Shown here: positions 22,133 through 33,000 of the stretch, piece by piece
Layout of the letters: each line of letters begins with the position of its first letter
How positions within the stretch are numbered: position 1 is the stretch's first letter
NCBI GenBank assembly: GCA_018136815.1
Contig: CM030933.1
Coordinates: 6,859,137 to 6,923,136, forward strand
Direction: 5' to 3'
DNA from: Isochrysis galbana
Taxonomy: Eukaryota > Haptophyta > Isochrysidales > Isochrysidaceae
DNA length: 64,000 bases
Translations under genes and position numbers: made by a program
Notes under the pieces: generated by a model
What the model was told of the DNA's origin: nothing
Database searches by the model: none
The model's input: only the letters and a program-made list of their open reading frames with translations

Positions 22133-22714
22133 ATGGAGTCGGCTCCCACGGACAAGAAGCTCAAGGATGCGATCCAGATGAAGCTGGTCGAGACGGGCGA
22201 GTACGACAGGTGCGTCCATGCTACGCCGCTCGCCCCTCTCCGCTCGCCCCTCCACAAACCTCATCGCGCCCGCTCCGCCTCCGGGGGCTCAAACTCCTCA
22301 CCCTCCTCTGGCTGCAGGTTAAAGGAGCTGCTGCGGCAGCGGCTGACCGAGTACCAGTGGCGCGACCAGCTCAAGCAACACGCGATGGGTACGTCCGTTT
22401 GTGCGGCGCGCCGCCTACCCCACGCCACACGGCTCGTCTCACCCGCCATTCCGCACGCCTTGCCAGAGCTGATCAAGCAAAAAGGGGACCAGCAGCTCAC
22501 GGTGGAGCAGTTGACCCAGGAGATCTTGCCGCATGGTCGGGGTACGCGCCTTTTGCCAGCCCCTCAGTTGGGCATCGCATGCACGCATTTCTCCTGCTTT
22601 AGAGTCTTAAGCGTTCCATTCTGTCCCATTGCAGCGAGTGTGCCGAACGATGTTAAGGCGGAGCTCTTGGCAGAAATCCGGCGCTTTGTGGAGTCGCCTG
22701 CGGCTCAATCGTGA
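22133..22714 (+). CDS. ENY2: ENY2/Sus1, transcription and mRNA export factor
   Basis: A 100-residue nuclear protein. Known family: ENY2/Sus1 is a small helical subunit of the SAGA deubiquitinase module and of TREX-2, where it wraps around partner helices at nuclear pores. It is read from four exons: 22133-22209, 22318-22388, 22467-22541 and 22635-22714. Introns are 108, 78 and 93 bp, all GT-AG, phases 2, 1 and 1. Family blocks: KLKDAIQMKLVETGEYDRLK, ELLRQRLTEYQWRDQLK, VEQLTQEILPHGRASVP and VKAELLAEIRRFVES. Length and helix order match the family (about 95-105 residues). The stop is tga at 22712-22714. Confidence 0.95.
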   Translation: MESAPTDKKLKDAIQMKLVETGEYDRCVHATPLAPLRSPLHKPHRARSASGGSNSSPSSGCRLKELLRQRLTEYQWRDQLKQHAMGTSVCAARRLPHATRLVSPAIPHALPELIKQKGDQQLTVEQLTQEILPHGRGTRLLPAPQLGIACTHFSCFRVLSVPFCPIAASVPNDVKAELLAEIRRFVESPAAQS

Positions 22715-23565
22715 TCGCTCGTTTCCCGTAGAGGTCGGGCATCTCCTTCACTACGGGGGGACAGAGGTGCACCTGCTCATAGCGCGATGTGGAGAGGGAG
22801 TTGAGCCTATCCGTACTGGCTCCCAATCATGCGGGTCTATACTTGCACCTCATGTAGCTTACTTTTATCCCAGTTTTTGGGGGGTGCAACGTGACATCGA
22901 GGTGTAGGTAGGCCCACTATTGGCCCGTCGAATCGAGCGAGCATGCCCGCAAACGTGCCGTTGGTTTGCGCGTTGTCCACCATGGGGCGCACCTCATCTA
23001 AGTCCAATGTACTTCTAGTCATGGCTTGCCGGTGAACGGCCATCGGCCAGTGCTAGCTTGAGCACAACCTTTGTTGTCTACAACGCGTCTTGCTTGTCCA
23101 TGGACATGCCCATGGCGACATGGTGGAGCTACTCTCTGCCCGTTGGCGCTCGTCGGGCTCTTTTGCGTCTGTATCCGAGCTTTGCTTCTACATGGCCGGC
23201 CATCGCCACAGGATGGCAAGGTTACAAGGTTGTCTACTGTCTATCTAAGGTCGCGTTCAACGACGTCGGAGACCATAACCATCGGTTCATGGATTTGCCA
23301 GCATTCAAAACTTGAATAGAGCGACAAAAGAAGTAATAGTATAAGATGCACACAACAAACCTGCTACAGGGCCAAACGAACAAGATGATACACACACACA
23401 CACACACACACACATGCGCGCAAGCACACATTTGCATTTCTATTACACAAGACACATCTCGGTCATGAGTTAAGAGCGCGCACTGCGTCTACGCTTCACA
23501 CTAGAATTGGCTTGGGACTCCCTTCTGGCTTGCCGTAGGTCTTGCTTTTGCTTTTGCTTTCAACT
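22715..23565. other. Intergenic, no supported gene; (CA)n at 23390-23414
   Basis: The ENY2 3' UTR is expected in the first few hundred bases. A 12-unit CA microsatellite lies at 23390-23414. A short ttgcttttgctttt repeat precedes the next SINE-like copy. ORFs here lack splice or family support. Confidence 0.45.
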
Positions 23566-24075
23566 AACTTTATACTTAGTTCGCCCATGGGGGGGCACGA
23601 GCCCCCCTCTCTCTCCTCTCTCCACTCCTCCCCTGCCATGGGGGAGGAACCACCCACTCTCCTGGCACGCCTGATGGCCTGCCAGGAGCACACTGCCATG
23701 CTGACCCATCCCTCTCCCCACAGGCACGCCCGCCCTGGCCTGTCGTGGCCAGCCCATCCCCATCCCTCTGTCCAGCCCCTCCTCGCCCTGGGCCCCCCTG
23801 TTCAGGACCCCCCAGCCAGCCAGCTCCAGTCGACCCGCAGGGGCTCGGAGCGCCAGCGAGGGAGAGGCAGGAGGGGCCAAGGCCATGCCCCAGCCTCACC
23901 TGCCCCCTGAGCTGTGCTCCTAGGCCCTTGCAGGCCACCAGGGGACCTGAAGAGGGGCCGCAGGCGCGCGCCATGGGCCCCCGCCGCAGGGAAGAGAGGA
24001 GGAAAAGGGAAGAGGGAGGGGAGGGGGGAGCGGCAGAGCGGCAGCTCTCCCCTCCGGCAGATACGTGTCTTCTCG
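23566..24075 (+). mobile_element. Family A copy, 3' end divergent or lost
   Basis: Starts aactaactttatacttagttcgcccatgg and follows family A through the gccagcgagggagaggcagg block. It then differs: instead of the hairpin and tattaaaagg tail it continues into ctctcccctccggcagatacgtg, like the divergent copy near 15200. This suggests a second subfamily. No TSD found. Confidence 0.7.
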
Positions 24076-24332
24076 CCCCGTTTGGGTAAGAGAAGACGGG
24101 GGCACCAGAGCCAGGAGGGAAGGGCCGCGGCTCGCCGCGGCCACTCGCTCTAGCGAGGGAGATTAGCGCTTCTGGGCTCCTATCTCACGAGTGCCCCCCC
24201 CCCCCCCCCTGCGTTGCTTTTACCCAAAAGGGGTTTTCCCCCAGCGTGGGCTCGAGGAGAGGACGCGCTGGGGGGCGCGGGGTCGGTGCATGCACTGGGG
24301 GGAGGACAAATATCGAGGGGAGGGGCAACCTA

Positions 24333-25375
24333 CTTTTATAAGTGGGGGTCAATGGGGGCCTCGCGCCCCCCCCTCTCCATCGCGGACACCCCCCGGGGTG
24401 GGCCCGTACAATCAACCAGGGGCTGGGCAATCAACACTCTGGCCCAGACCCCTAGTGGGCGCGGGCCGAGACTCGCACTCCCACGCCCAGCATGGGCCTG
24501 CCCTCGAGCTTACTCCCCCCCCTCCCCTGGTCGCCAGGCATACAGAGGCCACTGGGAGGCTCCAATGGCCAGCGTGGCAAGCGTGGGAGAGGCAGGGGGG
24601 GCCAGGGGCTGAGCCCCAGCCTCCACTGCCCCCTGAGCTGCCCTTGCTGGCCCTCTGGGAGCCCCCAAAGGCCCTCTGAGAGCAGGCCGTGGCGCGCCGC
24701 ATGGCGACGCGCCGCAGGGAGAGGGGCGGAGGAGAATGGAGAGAGGGAGAGGGGGGAATTTGCGCCCCCCCCGATGGAGTGCGGTAAGAAACGGGCCCCG
24801 TTTGCGTTAGCAAACGGGCGAAGGGGGGCGGCTGGCGACAGGAGGGGCGAGAAGAAGGGAGTGGCTCAAGACGTCCCTGTGGCAGGTATCGGGGGGCGCA
24901 GTCATTTATTTCTTCGAGGACTGCTCGCGGCGCGAGCTGTAAGGGCCGTTCTGCTTCACGACGAGAGGTCCCTCCCCCCCCCCGGTGTTTTTCCCCGGAG
25001 AGTCGGCCGGCGTCGACCGGTCCGCCTCAATGGGTTTTCCCTCATTGTAACTTGTGGGGAGTTATAATGGGAGCCGGGGGTTTGCGAGGGGGGAGATTTG
25101 AAGGGATGCATTGGTGTATGTGTCTGTGCCATCACTTCAAGGCGTGCGGGCAAGTGCGCTGAGGGGTGTCGTGATAGTACCGGGCTAGTGGGAGTAGTGG
25201 TACTAACGCTCAGTTGTTTTAATATCGAGGGGAGGGGGCAGTGCCCCCACCCCCCGGTACATCACTCGGACACCTGGCCCGTCAGGGATGGCGGGATTCC
25301 GGGACTGAAACGTTATGTCCAATTAGCTAGTGGGGTTGGCTAGGATATAAATATAACATTGATTATTATTATTAT
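24333..25375 (+). mobile_element. SINE-like family B, copy 1
   Basis: Shares with 52608-53455 the start gtcaatgggggc...gcgccccc, cactctggcccagacccc, gtgggcgcgggccgagactc, a block resembling family A (gagaggcaggggggccaggg), the hairpin cccgtttgc-gtta-gcaaacggg (about 24798-24819) and the late block acttgtggggag...ggggtttgcgagggggga. Its 3' end (gggattccgggactgaaa, caattagctagtggggttgg, aggatataa) also occurs at 62488-62550, and ends here in (att)n at 25364-25381. A microsatellite tail suggests mobilisation by a different LINE from family A. Boundaries are approximate. Confidence 0.65.
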
Positions 25376-25539
25376 TATTATTCTGCTTTTGCTTTCTCAT
25401 TCGAGCTCGCCTCTGCTCTTCCTTGTGTGCAAGAGCTGCCCTCTTCCGAGCGCAAGCCTGTTGCTGAGCATTCATCCTCGCTCTCTCCACGAAGTCGATC
25501 AGGCTCTCACTGCTGTCGTCCTCCTTGCTACTATCGAAA

Positions 25540-25706
25540 AAAAAACCGTTTAATGTTCTCGCCTCGCGCGTGGCACTGGGTTTCGCTTCTGTAGCCACGC
25601 CCTTTCCCCTGCCTCTCCCTTTTTACTTTTTACCCGCCTTCCGCCTTGCGGCAACTCCCCTTGTGCTTGTTACGGATGACCCTCCGTCCTCTCCTCCGTC
25701 CGCTCC
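25540..25706 (-). mobile_element. LINE-1-type 3' UTR fragment
   Basis: Minus-strand reading ends ggcgagaacattaaacggttttttttt and contains gttgccgcaaggcggaa and agggcgtggct, as in the LINE-1 3' UTRs at 14590-14717, 49870-50090 and 61351-61480. It is interrupted by the LINE-2 insertion at 25723, so it is the older of the two. Confidence 0.75.
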
Positions 25707-25722
25707 CCCGGATTTACTTTCT

Positions 25723-27622
25723 AAAAAAAAATCTTCTTAAAATTCCCCGCTACTCGTGCGGCGTGAGGCAGTGTGCTAGTGTACCTCCCTCCTACCCAAC
25801 CTTAACCCCTGACAACCCCCTCCCCCTTTCCCAGTTCCCTCTTTATCGGAGAAGCTGGTTCCGGGGAGGCCGCGCGCGCTGCTTCGGCCGGGAGTTGGAG
25901 AGAAGGGGGCTGGAGACTGTGATTCGTCCTTTGTGCTAGTGTTAATTCGGGTTGCCTTCTATTGTATATCGTGGGATCATCATTGATATCCTCCGCGGTT
26001 TCTTCTAAGACGCGGTATTAAGTGCCTTAGGTGATGTTACGTATGTCTAGACCTCTCGCCGCCTGCAGGAGGTCTTCCGATGTTCCTAGGTTGAACTCCT
26101 TGTCCACCGTGTAGAGCGGACTTATCAATTTCTTAATGTGTTTGTTACTCGGGGCGTGTAGCCCCATATTCTCTCGTTGTTTTTTCAGCCTCTGAAAGAA
26201 CCCGACTTTCGCCGTTACTAATAGGTGGTATCTCGCAAGGATCGCTCTTAAGATCGACCTAACGGACCTGCCGTCCGCGTTACCATATTGGATGTTATAA
26301 AAGTCAGTTAGGATGTACCTCCACGCCAGGATGCCTAGGTATCCCGAGGAGGGGTGCGGTCTGTCCACTTGATAGCAGAAAAGTCGTTGGGCTGTTTCGG
26401 ATCCCGGCCTAAGGCTAATCCCCAGAAGTCCTTCTATGAATTCAAAGATGCGCTCCGTCGCGATACATGAGGCCAGGTGGGTGGAGCTTTCAGGGGCTAT
26501 GCCGCAAAAGCGGCATGTTGGATCGTCAGCAAAGCGGTTAGCTGTAGCTAGCCTCCTATGTAGGACATGTTTGAAATGCATATAAGAGTCTCTAGGCGTC
26601 AAAAAGTTATATTTATATAATTGCGATATTTGTTTCCACTTTCCCGAGAGGACCGGTAACCTTTTTTCCCATCTTAGTGTGGATTTTTGTGTTTTGGTTT
26701 TCCTCAAGGCGAGGAACGCTTTAGTCAAGTCCCTGACACTTACACCCTCTAGTGTTGTACGCGTGCCGTTTAGCATGTATTCTTGAGGTAACGGGTACGC
26801 CGTTTCCGCCGGGCCGTCGTACGCACGTCCCCACTTCAGCGGGGTGTATAGTTCGTCGGGCAGTAGTTGCGGGCTAATCCGCTCGTGGATGTGGGGCTCT
26901 CCCATGACATTGAGCTGGACTTTGTGGTAGTCGCCTCATCGGCACAGATAAAAGTTATGGTTAATGTCCACTAGGATCTCGCCTAGATCGTGTGCGTCCG
27001 GATTTTCCTGAGGGACTATCTCTTGCTCCTCTGGAGCCGGGGGCGGAGTCTTCGCTTGTTTTCTAAGAAGGTTCATATAATCGAAAGTGGTATGTATTAG
27101 TCTTGATCTCGTCCACTCAGAAATCTTTTCCCACGACTTAAGAAAGGGGCCTACCGATATGTAATTTCCCCTATGGCGTATCCAACGTTCTCCGTCCGGC
27201 AAGTAAGCCGCGCATTCTTCCATAGTGTAAACGTCCCCCGTATCCGGGTTTATGGTGTTGTGAACGATAACTGTCTGTAGAGACTCCCATTTCGACCTAT
27301 GTGAGTGATGAATAGCCGGAGGCTTGTGGAAAAGATTGTGCCATATCGGGGAGCCCTGAGTGCCTTCTCGTGTGATTTCTCCCCTAAGGAATTTGATCCT
27401 TCTGAAGTTTTCCAGCGCGTGCTTCCAGAAGGCCGGGAGCGTGTTATTGCCGCGAATGCTAGCCGTGAGGCTCTTCGAGTCGACCTTCGAAAAGACCGCC
27501 GCTCGCCCTAAGGGGGTGCGGCTGAACCATTGATCCAAGACTATCTTCCATTCCGCCATTGACGGGTTTAGATATCGGACTATCCATATCGCTTGGAGCG
27601 CCCTCGTGTGTTCGGCCATGGG
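25723..27622 (-). mobile_element. LINE-2-type non-LTR retrotransposon, 5'-truncated
   Basis: A 1.9-kb element read on the minus strand, flanked by a target duplication of at least 16 bp (cccggatttactttct on the plus strand, 25707-25722 and 27623-27638). It codes for the region behind the reverse transcriptase (VRYLNPSMAEWKIVLDQWF, LPAFWKHALENFRRIKFL, SPIWHNLFHKPP) and the C-terminal zinc knuckle (HFKHVLHRRLATANRF, CRFCGIAPESSTHLASC). One frame runs 27622-26027 and is broken by a single TGA at 26936-26938. The 3' UTR is about 300 bp, ending gaattttaagaag-T9. It is related to the copy at 13576 in protein but has a different tail, so it is a separate subfamily. Reverse transcriptase is missing. 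Confidence 0.87.
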
Positions 27623-27638
27623 CCCGGATTTACTTTCT

Positions 27639-28183
27639 AAGTCATTGAGTTCTCCCTCTTCACTCTTCACGTGAGGAGAGGCGACGGGCCCCCGCTCTTC
27701 AGGCGAGAAGCGTTCAATCGCCATCACCCACAGATGGAAAAGCGTTCAACCGCCACAAGCCTACACATGGAAAAGCGTTCAATCGCCATCACCGGAGGGC
27801 GCGGATGGATGGGTCGGTGAAGGTGGAATGGTTCTTTTGTGACCCCAACTCCCCACCGTCGGTGCACACTGCACACTGCCCAGTGGCTCTGTCTCAACCA
27901 ACAAACCAACCCAAACACCGGCTCCAACAAACAACAAACAACTGCCCCACCTGACAGCACAACTGATGGCCCAACAGATGCCGCCCCACCCTGACAACGG
28001 AAGCGTTTGCTCACACCCCCACGTCGGTGTTCCCGTCGTTGTCCGGAGAAGTCTATAATAGAGAAATCCAAAGAACAACACCGACGGAAGCGTTTGGTAT
28101 TTGGCCGGAGACCAAATACATATGTATGTATTTGGCTGTATTCGCAGGCCCCAGCCCCCAGCCCCGTATTTCGTATTTCCCAT
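27639..28183. other. Flank of LINE-2; short repeats, no gene
   Basis: Three spaced copies of a ggaaaagcgttcaatcgcca-type unit at about 27705-27790, then sequence without supported exons. The paired motifs gacggaagcgttt (about 27977 and 28083) are another small local duplication. Confidence 0.4.
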
Positions 28184-28645
28184 CTAGGGTGGAGGCTGGG
28201 GTTGTGGCCCTGTGGCCCTGGCCTCCCCCGCCTCTCCCTTGCTGGCCTTGCTGGCCCTGGGTGCCTTCCTGGCGGCTCGAGTGGTCTGAGGTGAAGGGTG
28301 AAAGGGGGGGTCAGTACGATGGACGATGGAGGCCAGCCGGCAGCCGGGCGGCAGTTGCAATGCGTCGATGAAGCGGCGGAGGTCAAGGAGACGTACGCCA
28401 AAGCGGATGTAAACATCCCCGGCGAAGTCGTCCTTGCCCTCACCGGCCTCCGCCGTCTCGCGCTCCAGTCGGGCCACTGAAAGGCGCTGTGGGCCGATGG
28501 GCCGATGCGCGTCTTCGCAGAGCGTCCCAGAGGGTCAACAGCGACGGCGAAGAGCGAAGAGGACCGCGCTTTCGCCGGATGAGCCCGCAAGGAGCTCATC
28601 CCACAGTCGATCCTCGTCGGTCGCGATCACTAGCGCCAGCGCCAT
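28184..28645 (-). CDS. Hypothetical small two-exon gene
   Basis: The tentative model starts at ATG 28645 (MALALVIATDEDRLWDELLA), passes through a short GT-AG intron of about 70 bp (cttcgcc|gtcgct...cctttcag|tg) and continues LARLERETAEAGEGKDDFAG and DVYIRFGVRLLDLRRFIDAL, then a Pro/Ala-rich tail to 28184. Phase 1 matches on both sides. No family is recognised; the middle is predicted helical. It sits about 1.4 kb upstream of the PKS ORF on the opposite strand. Only the protein-like reading and the phase match support it. Confidence 0.3.
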
Positions 28646-29336
28646 CTCCGCATCCTCCAGCTAGCTCCATCGCTGAGAAGGGGCGGGTGGGCATGAGGCA
28701 TGAGTCGGAGCGGCGCCGTGAAACCCGTCGCTCTTCGCCAGCAGGCCTTTTGCAGAACGCAGAAAGTTGTTTTCCTCGGGTTTCACCCAGCTTTACTCTG
28801 TAGTCGAGCAAGTGAAACCTCGGAGTGAAACCCGAGTGAAACCTTCTCAAAAACCCTCTGTTGACAGGTTGGGGCTGTTCCACGGCAAGCTGCCGGAGCG
28901 GTGCTAGCTCCCACGATACAAAAGAACTCGGGAGGGGGCGACAGGCGTGCGCAGTGTGAAGGGTCAAGAAGACGGTGGAACGGAATCGCGGCTGCATCCG
29001 CAAGGGGTCGTGAAGAGAAGGGGGGGGAGAAGGGGGGGGGGGGGGTGGCGCCCCCCGCGGGGGGAGGGGGGGGGGAAGGGACCGGAGAGCGCCGACGGGG
29101 CGGGGAGGGCGAGAGAGAGAGAGAGAAGAAGAGCCTTCCCTTGATAGATTGAAGGGAGAGAGGGAGGGAGGGGGGGGGGGCGCAAGCAGGCGCCACTCTC
29201 GGATGTTCGTTCCCGCCCTTTCTTCTCCTCCCGCGAGGAGGTTCTTCTGCTTTTGGATGAATAGAGAAGAGAGAAGAGGGGGAAGGCGGACCCAACCCGC
29301 CGGATTGGGGGGGAGAGAGAGATGTGCGAGAGAGAG

Positions 29337-29373
<37 letters not shown>

Positions 29374-30007
29374 GGAGGTGGACGAAACGAACAGAAGACT
29401 GAGACAAACGCAGGATGGATGAACGAAGTGAGAGAGAATTCAGAGCGGGGGGGGAGAGATGCAGAGGAGAGAGGGCATCCTCTCTCTCTTGAGATTCTCT
29501 TTCTCTCTCTCTCCTTCTCTCCTCACCGTGTTAGTTCTCTTGTGCGCGCTGGAGAGAGAGCACCGGGTCCGCTGCGAGTCCATGAGAGAGAGAGAGGAGA
29601 GCAGGGGTCTCTCTTCCTCTCTTTCTTTCGCTGAGCCTCCGTCTTCTTCTCTGTGGATGGATGTGGATGATGATGGCGTCCTCCTCTCTCTCTCCGAGAG
29701 ACTGGGAGCAAGACAGAGAGAAGGAGAGGAAAAGCGATGAAAGAGGGGAGGGGTCCGAAAGAGAAGATAAGCCGCGAGAGAAGAGCGGAGAGAGAGAGAG
29801 TAGGTGATTCTATGATTCTATATATGGTGGGAGAAGGCCGATGGCGAGGAAGAAGGGAGAGGGAGCGAGTCCCCCCGGGCGAAGAAGGAAGAGGGGGGGA
29901 GGGCGGGGGCGGGAGAGGGGGAGAGAGAGAGAAGAGAACTGGGTGAAGAGAGGGAAGAGGGGCGGAACGAGGAGAAGAGAAGAGGGAGGAGAAGAAGGGG
30001 GTTAGAG
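28646..30007. other. Low-complexity GA/G-rich region upstream of the PKS
   Basis: Contains G-runs (29010-29080, 29165-29180), (GA)n tracts (29112-29130, 29330-29370) and long purine stretches up to 30110. Ser/Leu/Pro-rich ORFs on the minus strand are translations of these tracts. A promoter and 5' UTR for the PKS are expected here, but no TATA box or initiator is obvious. Confidence 0.5.
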
Positions 30008-33000
30008 ATGAGTGGGGAGGGGGAAAGAGATGGAGAGAGAGAGGGTGGGGGAGAGGAGCGGGGCGAAGAGAGGGAGGGAGAGAGAGGGGGGGGAAGGGGG
30101 GGAAGGGGATGCCGCCCATCCACAGGGATCCCAATCGGTGAGCGCGAGCGAGCGCGGCCTGGCGCTCGCGAGCACGGCTCATCGCGCCACACCGCGCGCA
30201 GCACAGCCCTTGGCCCTTCCTTGCCCCCACTTCCTCGCCCCTCTCCCTCCCTCCCTCCCTCCCTCCCTCCCTCTCTCTCTCACCCCCTTCCCCTCTCTTC
30301 CGCCCTCCGAGACAGCCGGTCGCACCTTGCCTCCGAGGGCGTGCAGCCGCTCGGCGAGGGGACACGTCGCGTTGAACGCCCACCGTCGTCCACGCCGCCC
30401 CGCCGCGTCACCCATCACCACGCACAGCGGCCCAACGGAGCCAGAGCAGACGGGGCAGAGCGTGGCGCGCACACTGAGCAGGCAGACTGCATGAGCCCCC
30501 AGCCCGCCGGTGGCGGTGGAGCGCGCGATGTGGAGAATGGGGCACCGGGAAGGGCACAACGCGCGCCAAGCGGGAACGCCGCCGCCGCGCGCGCTCCGCC
30601 CCCGCGCGCTGGGCCCAGACCGAGGCACGGCATTGCCGCCTCCACCGCCGCTCTGGCACACGCCGACTCACCTAGCGCTGGCGCAGCGCGATCGTCGACC
30701 ACGAAAGTCGAGACTTCCGACGTGCCCCGTGGCGATGCGAACGCATCGCAGCTACTGCAGCGCTCGCGCATGCTCTCCTACATCCGCCATTCGATGGGCG
30801 TTACTGACGCTCCCATTCCTCTCCCGGGGCCGAGCCAAGACACCGTCCCGGATGCATACGGCCGCTCGGCTCTCTCTCGCCGCTCGGTCCGCGGATGGCG
30901 CCACGGGGCCGTCGAACAGCCTTGGAGTGGAGAAGCGGCGGGATTCACAGCGGCGTCGGGCACCGGCGACGACACCCCGCCACAGGGCGGGCTGAGGCTT
31001 TGGGTGCAACGAAAAGCGCAGGCACCCAAGCTGTTCGATGGCAGCGGCGCGAAGCTAGGAGCGTGCTCGTGTGACGCGCTGGAGGCCGCGGTCCTGACCC
31101 TCGACAGCTTGCTCTCCAGTATCCACGAGCTGTCTGGAGAGGAGGTCGACGCAGATGCGCCGCTTCTCGAGTCGGGGCTCGATTCGGTCGCCGCGGCCGA
31201 GTTGTCCAATCAGCTTGCCGAGCGGACGGGAAAGGAGCTTCCGTCGACGCTCGTCTTCGATCACCCCACCGCGCGTCAGCTAGTGGACTACATCAATGAA
31301 GACGTCGGCACGGCTGCGGCAGCGCATGCGGTGCAGCAGTCGGCGCTGGCGAGCGCGGGGCGCGGGACACCTCTCCCGCCGGGCAGCACGGTCGGCGTTG
31401 CCGGCCTGGCCACCCTCTTGCCGGGTGGAGCGTGCAGCGCGGACGTGGTGGACCGCGTGGCGGCTTGCGGCGCCGACCTGATCAGTCGCGTTCCCCTGAA
31501 TCGCTGGGGAGAGGAAGGCGCGGTGGAGTTGGACGCGTCGGTCACGCAGCGAGCGCGTAGCGGGGGCTTCGTGAGAGACGCCGAGCTTTTCGATTGCGGT
31601 TGCTTCGGGATCTCGCCCTCAGAGGCCAAGGCGATGGATCCTCAGCAGCGGCTACTGCTCGAGCTGGGCTACGCGGCGTTACACAGTGCGGGTCAGAGTC
31701 GGCGACGCCTGATGGGCTCGCTATCCGGCGTCTTTGTTGCCATCGCGGCCAATGAGTGGGCCGAGATCGTACGGAGCGGCCCCCTCGCCCGGAGCGCATA
31801 CGCCGTCACCGGTAGCCCGCACTCCATCGCCTCGGGACGAGTCTCGTACGTGCTGGGGCTGCACGGGCCTTGCGTCTCGTGCGACACAGCCTGCTCGGCT
31901 GGCCTGTGCGCAAACCACGCGGCCATCCGAGCGGTGCAGGCGGCCGAGTGCGACCTCGCGCTGACCCTGGCCATCAACCTGATGCTACTTCCGGCACCTA
32001 GTGTGGCTTGCGCCATGGCTGGCATGACTTCGCTCCTAGGCCACTGCCACTCCTTCGACGCCCGCGCCGACGGCTACGTGCGGGGCGAGGCGTGCTGTGC
32101 GGTGGCAATTCAGCCGCAGAGCAATCGTGGGGCTGGGCCCTGCCACATCGCGCTGCAAGGAAGCTGCGTGCGGCAAGACGGGAAGAGTGCCAGCCTCACT
32201 GCGCCCAACGGCAGGGCGCAGCAGGGCGTGCTGAATGGCGCCCTCGCCGAGGCGCGCATCCAGAGGGAGGCGTACTGCCACCTCGAGGCCGCCGCCAACG
32301 GGTCGGCTCTTGGCGATCCGATCGAGGCGGGAGCTCTCGCCGCAGCCGTACTGCGGCACCAGGCGCGCGTGTCGCTGCTCGAGGTGACCACCGTCAAGGC
32401 CTGCGTTGGCCACTCGGAGCCGGCGGCCGGCTTGTCGGGGCTAGTCCGGCTGATGTTCAGATTGCTCATTGGCCTCACCACCCCAAATGCCCAGCTGCGT
32501 GCCCTCAACTCGCACGTCGACGCCGCGCTGCGGAAAACGGCCTGCATACTGCCCACGCAGTTGGCGGCAGGTGCAAATGCGGTCGGGTGGCCGCGGGCGG
32601 GCGGAGTGAGTGCTTTCGGGTACAGTGGCACCATCGCCCATTGCATCGCATCCTCCGTACAGCTCGATGCGCCCCTTTGCCACGCCGTCGGCAAGTTGCT
32701 GCACGCGGCGCCCCTCTACGCGCGCCGGCGCTTTGCTTGGCGGGAGACGCATCCCTTGCTGCAACACGCGGGCGGGACCGACGCGTCCGACGGCCGGACA
32801 TGCTTCAAATCTCGAGTGGCAGGTGCGTTGCTGTCGCTAGTCGCCGATCACGTCGTCCGCGGGCGCATCGTCTTCCCTGGCGCCGGCTTCCTCGAGATGG
32901 CGCGCGCGGCCGTATGCTCCACCGCCTCTCCAACCTTCCCCGCATCCGCTGCGGCTCTCCTGCGGCCGAACGGCGCTCTCCTCCGCCGCGCCTTCTTCTT

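Noticed and set aside
28783-30383. Ser/Pro/Leu-rich minus-strand ORFs
   Set aside because: Translations of GA/CT tracts and G-runs without any folded or conserved segment.
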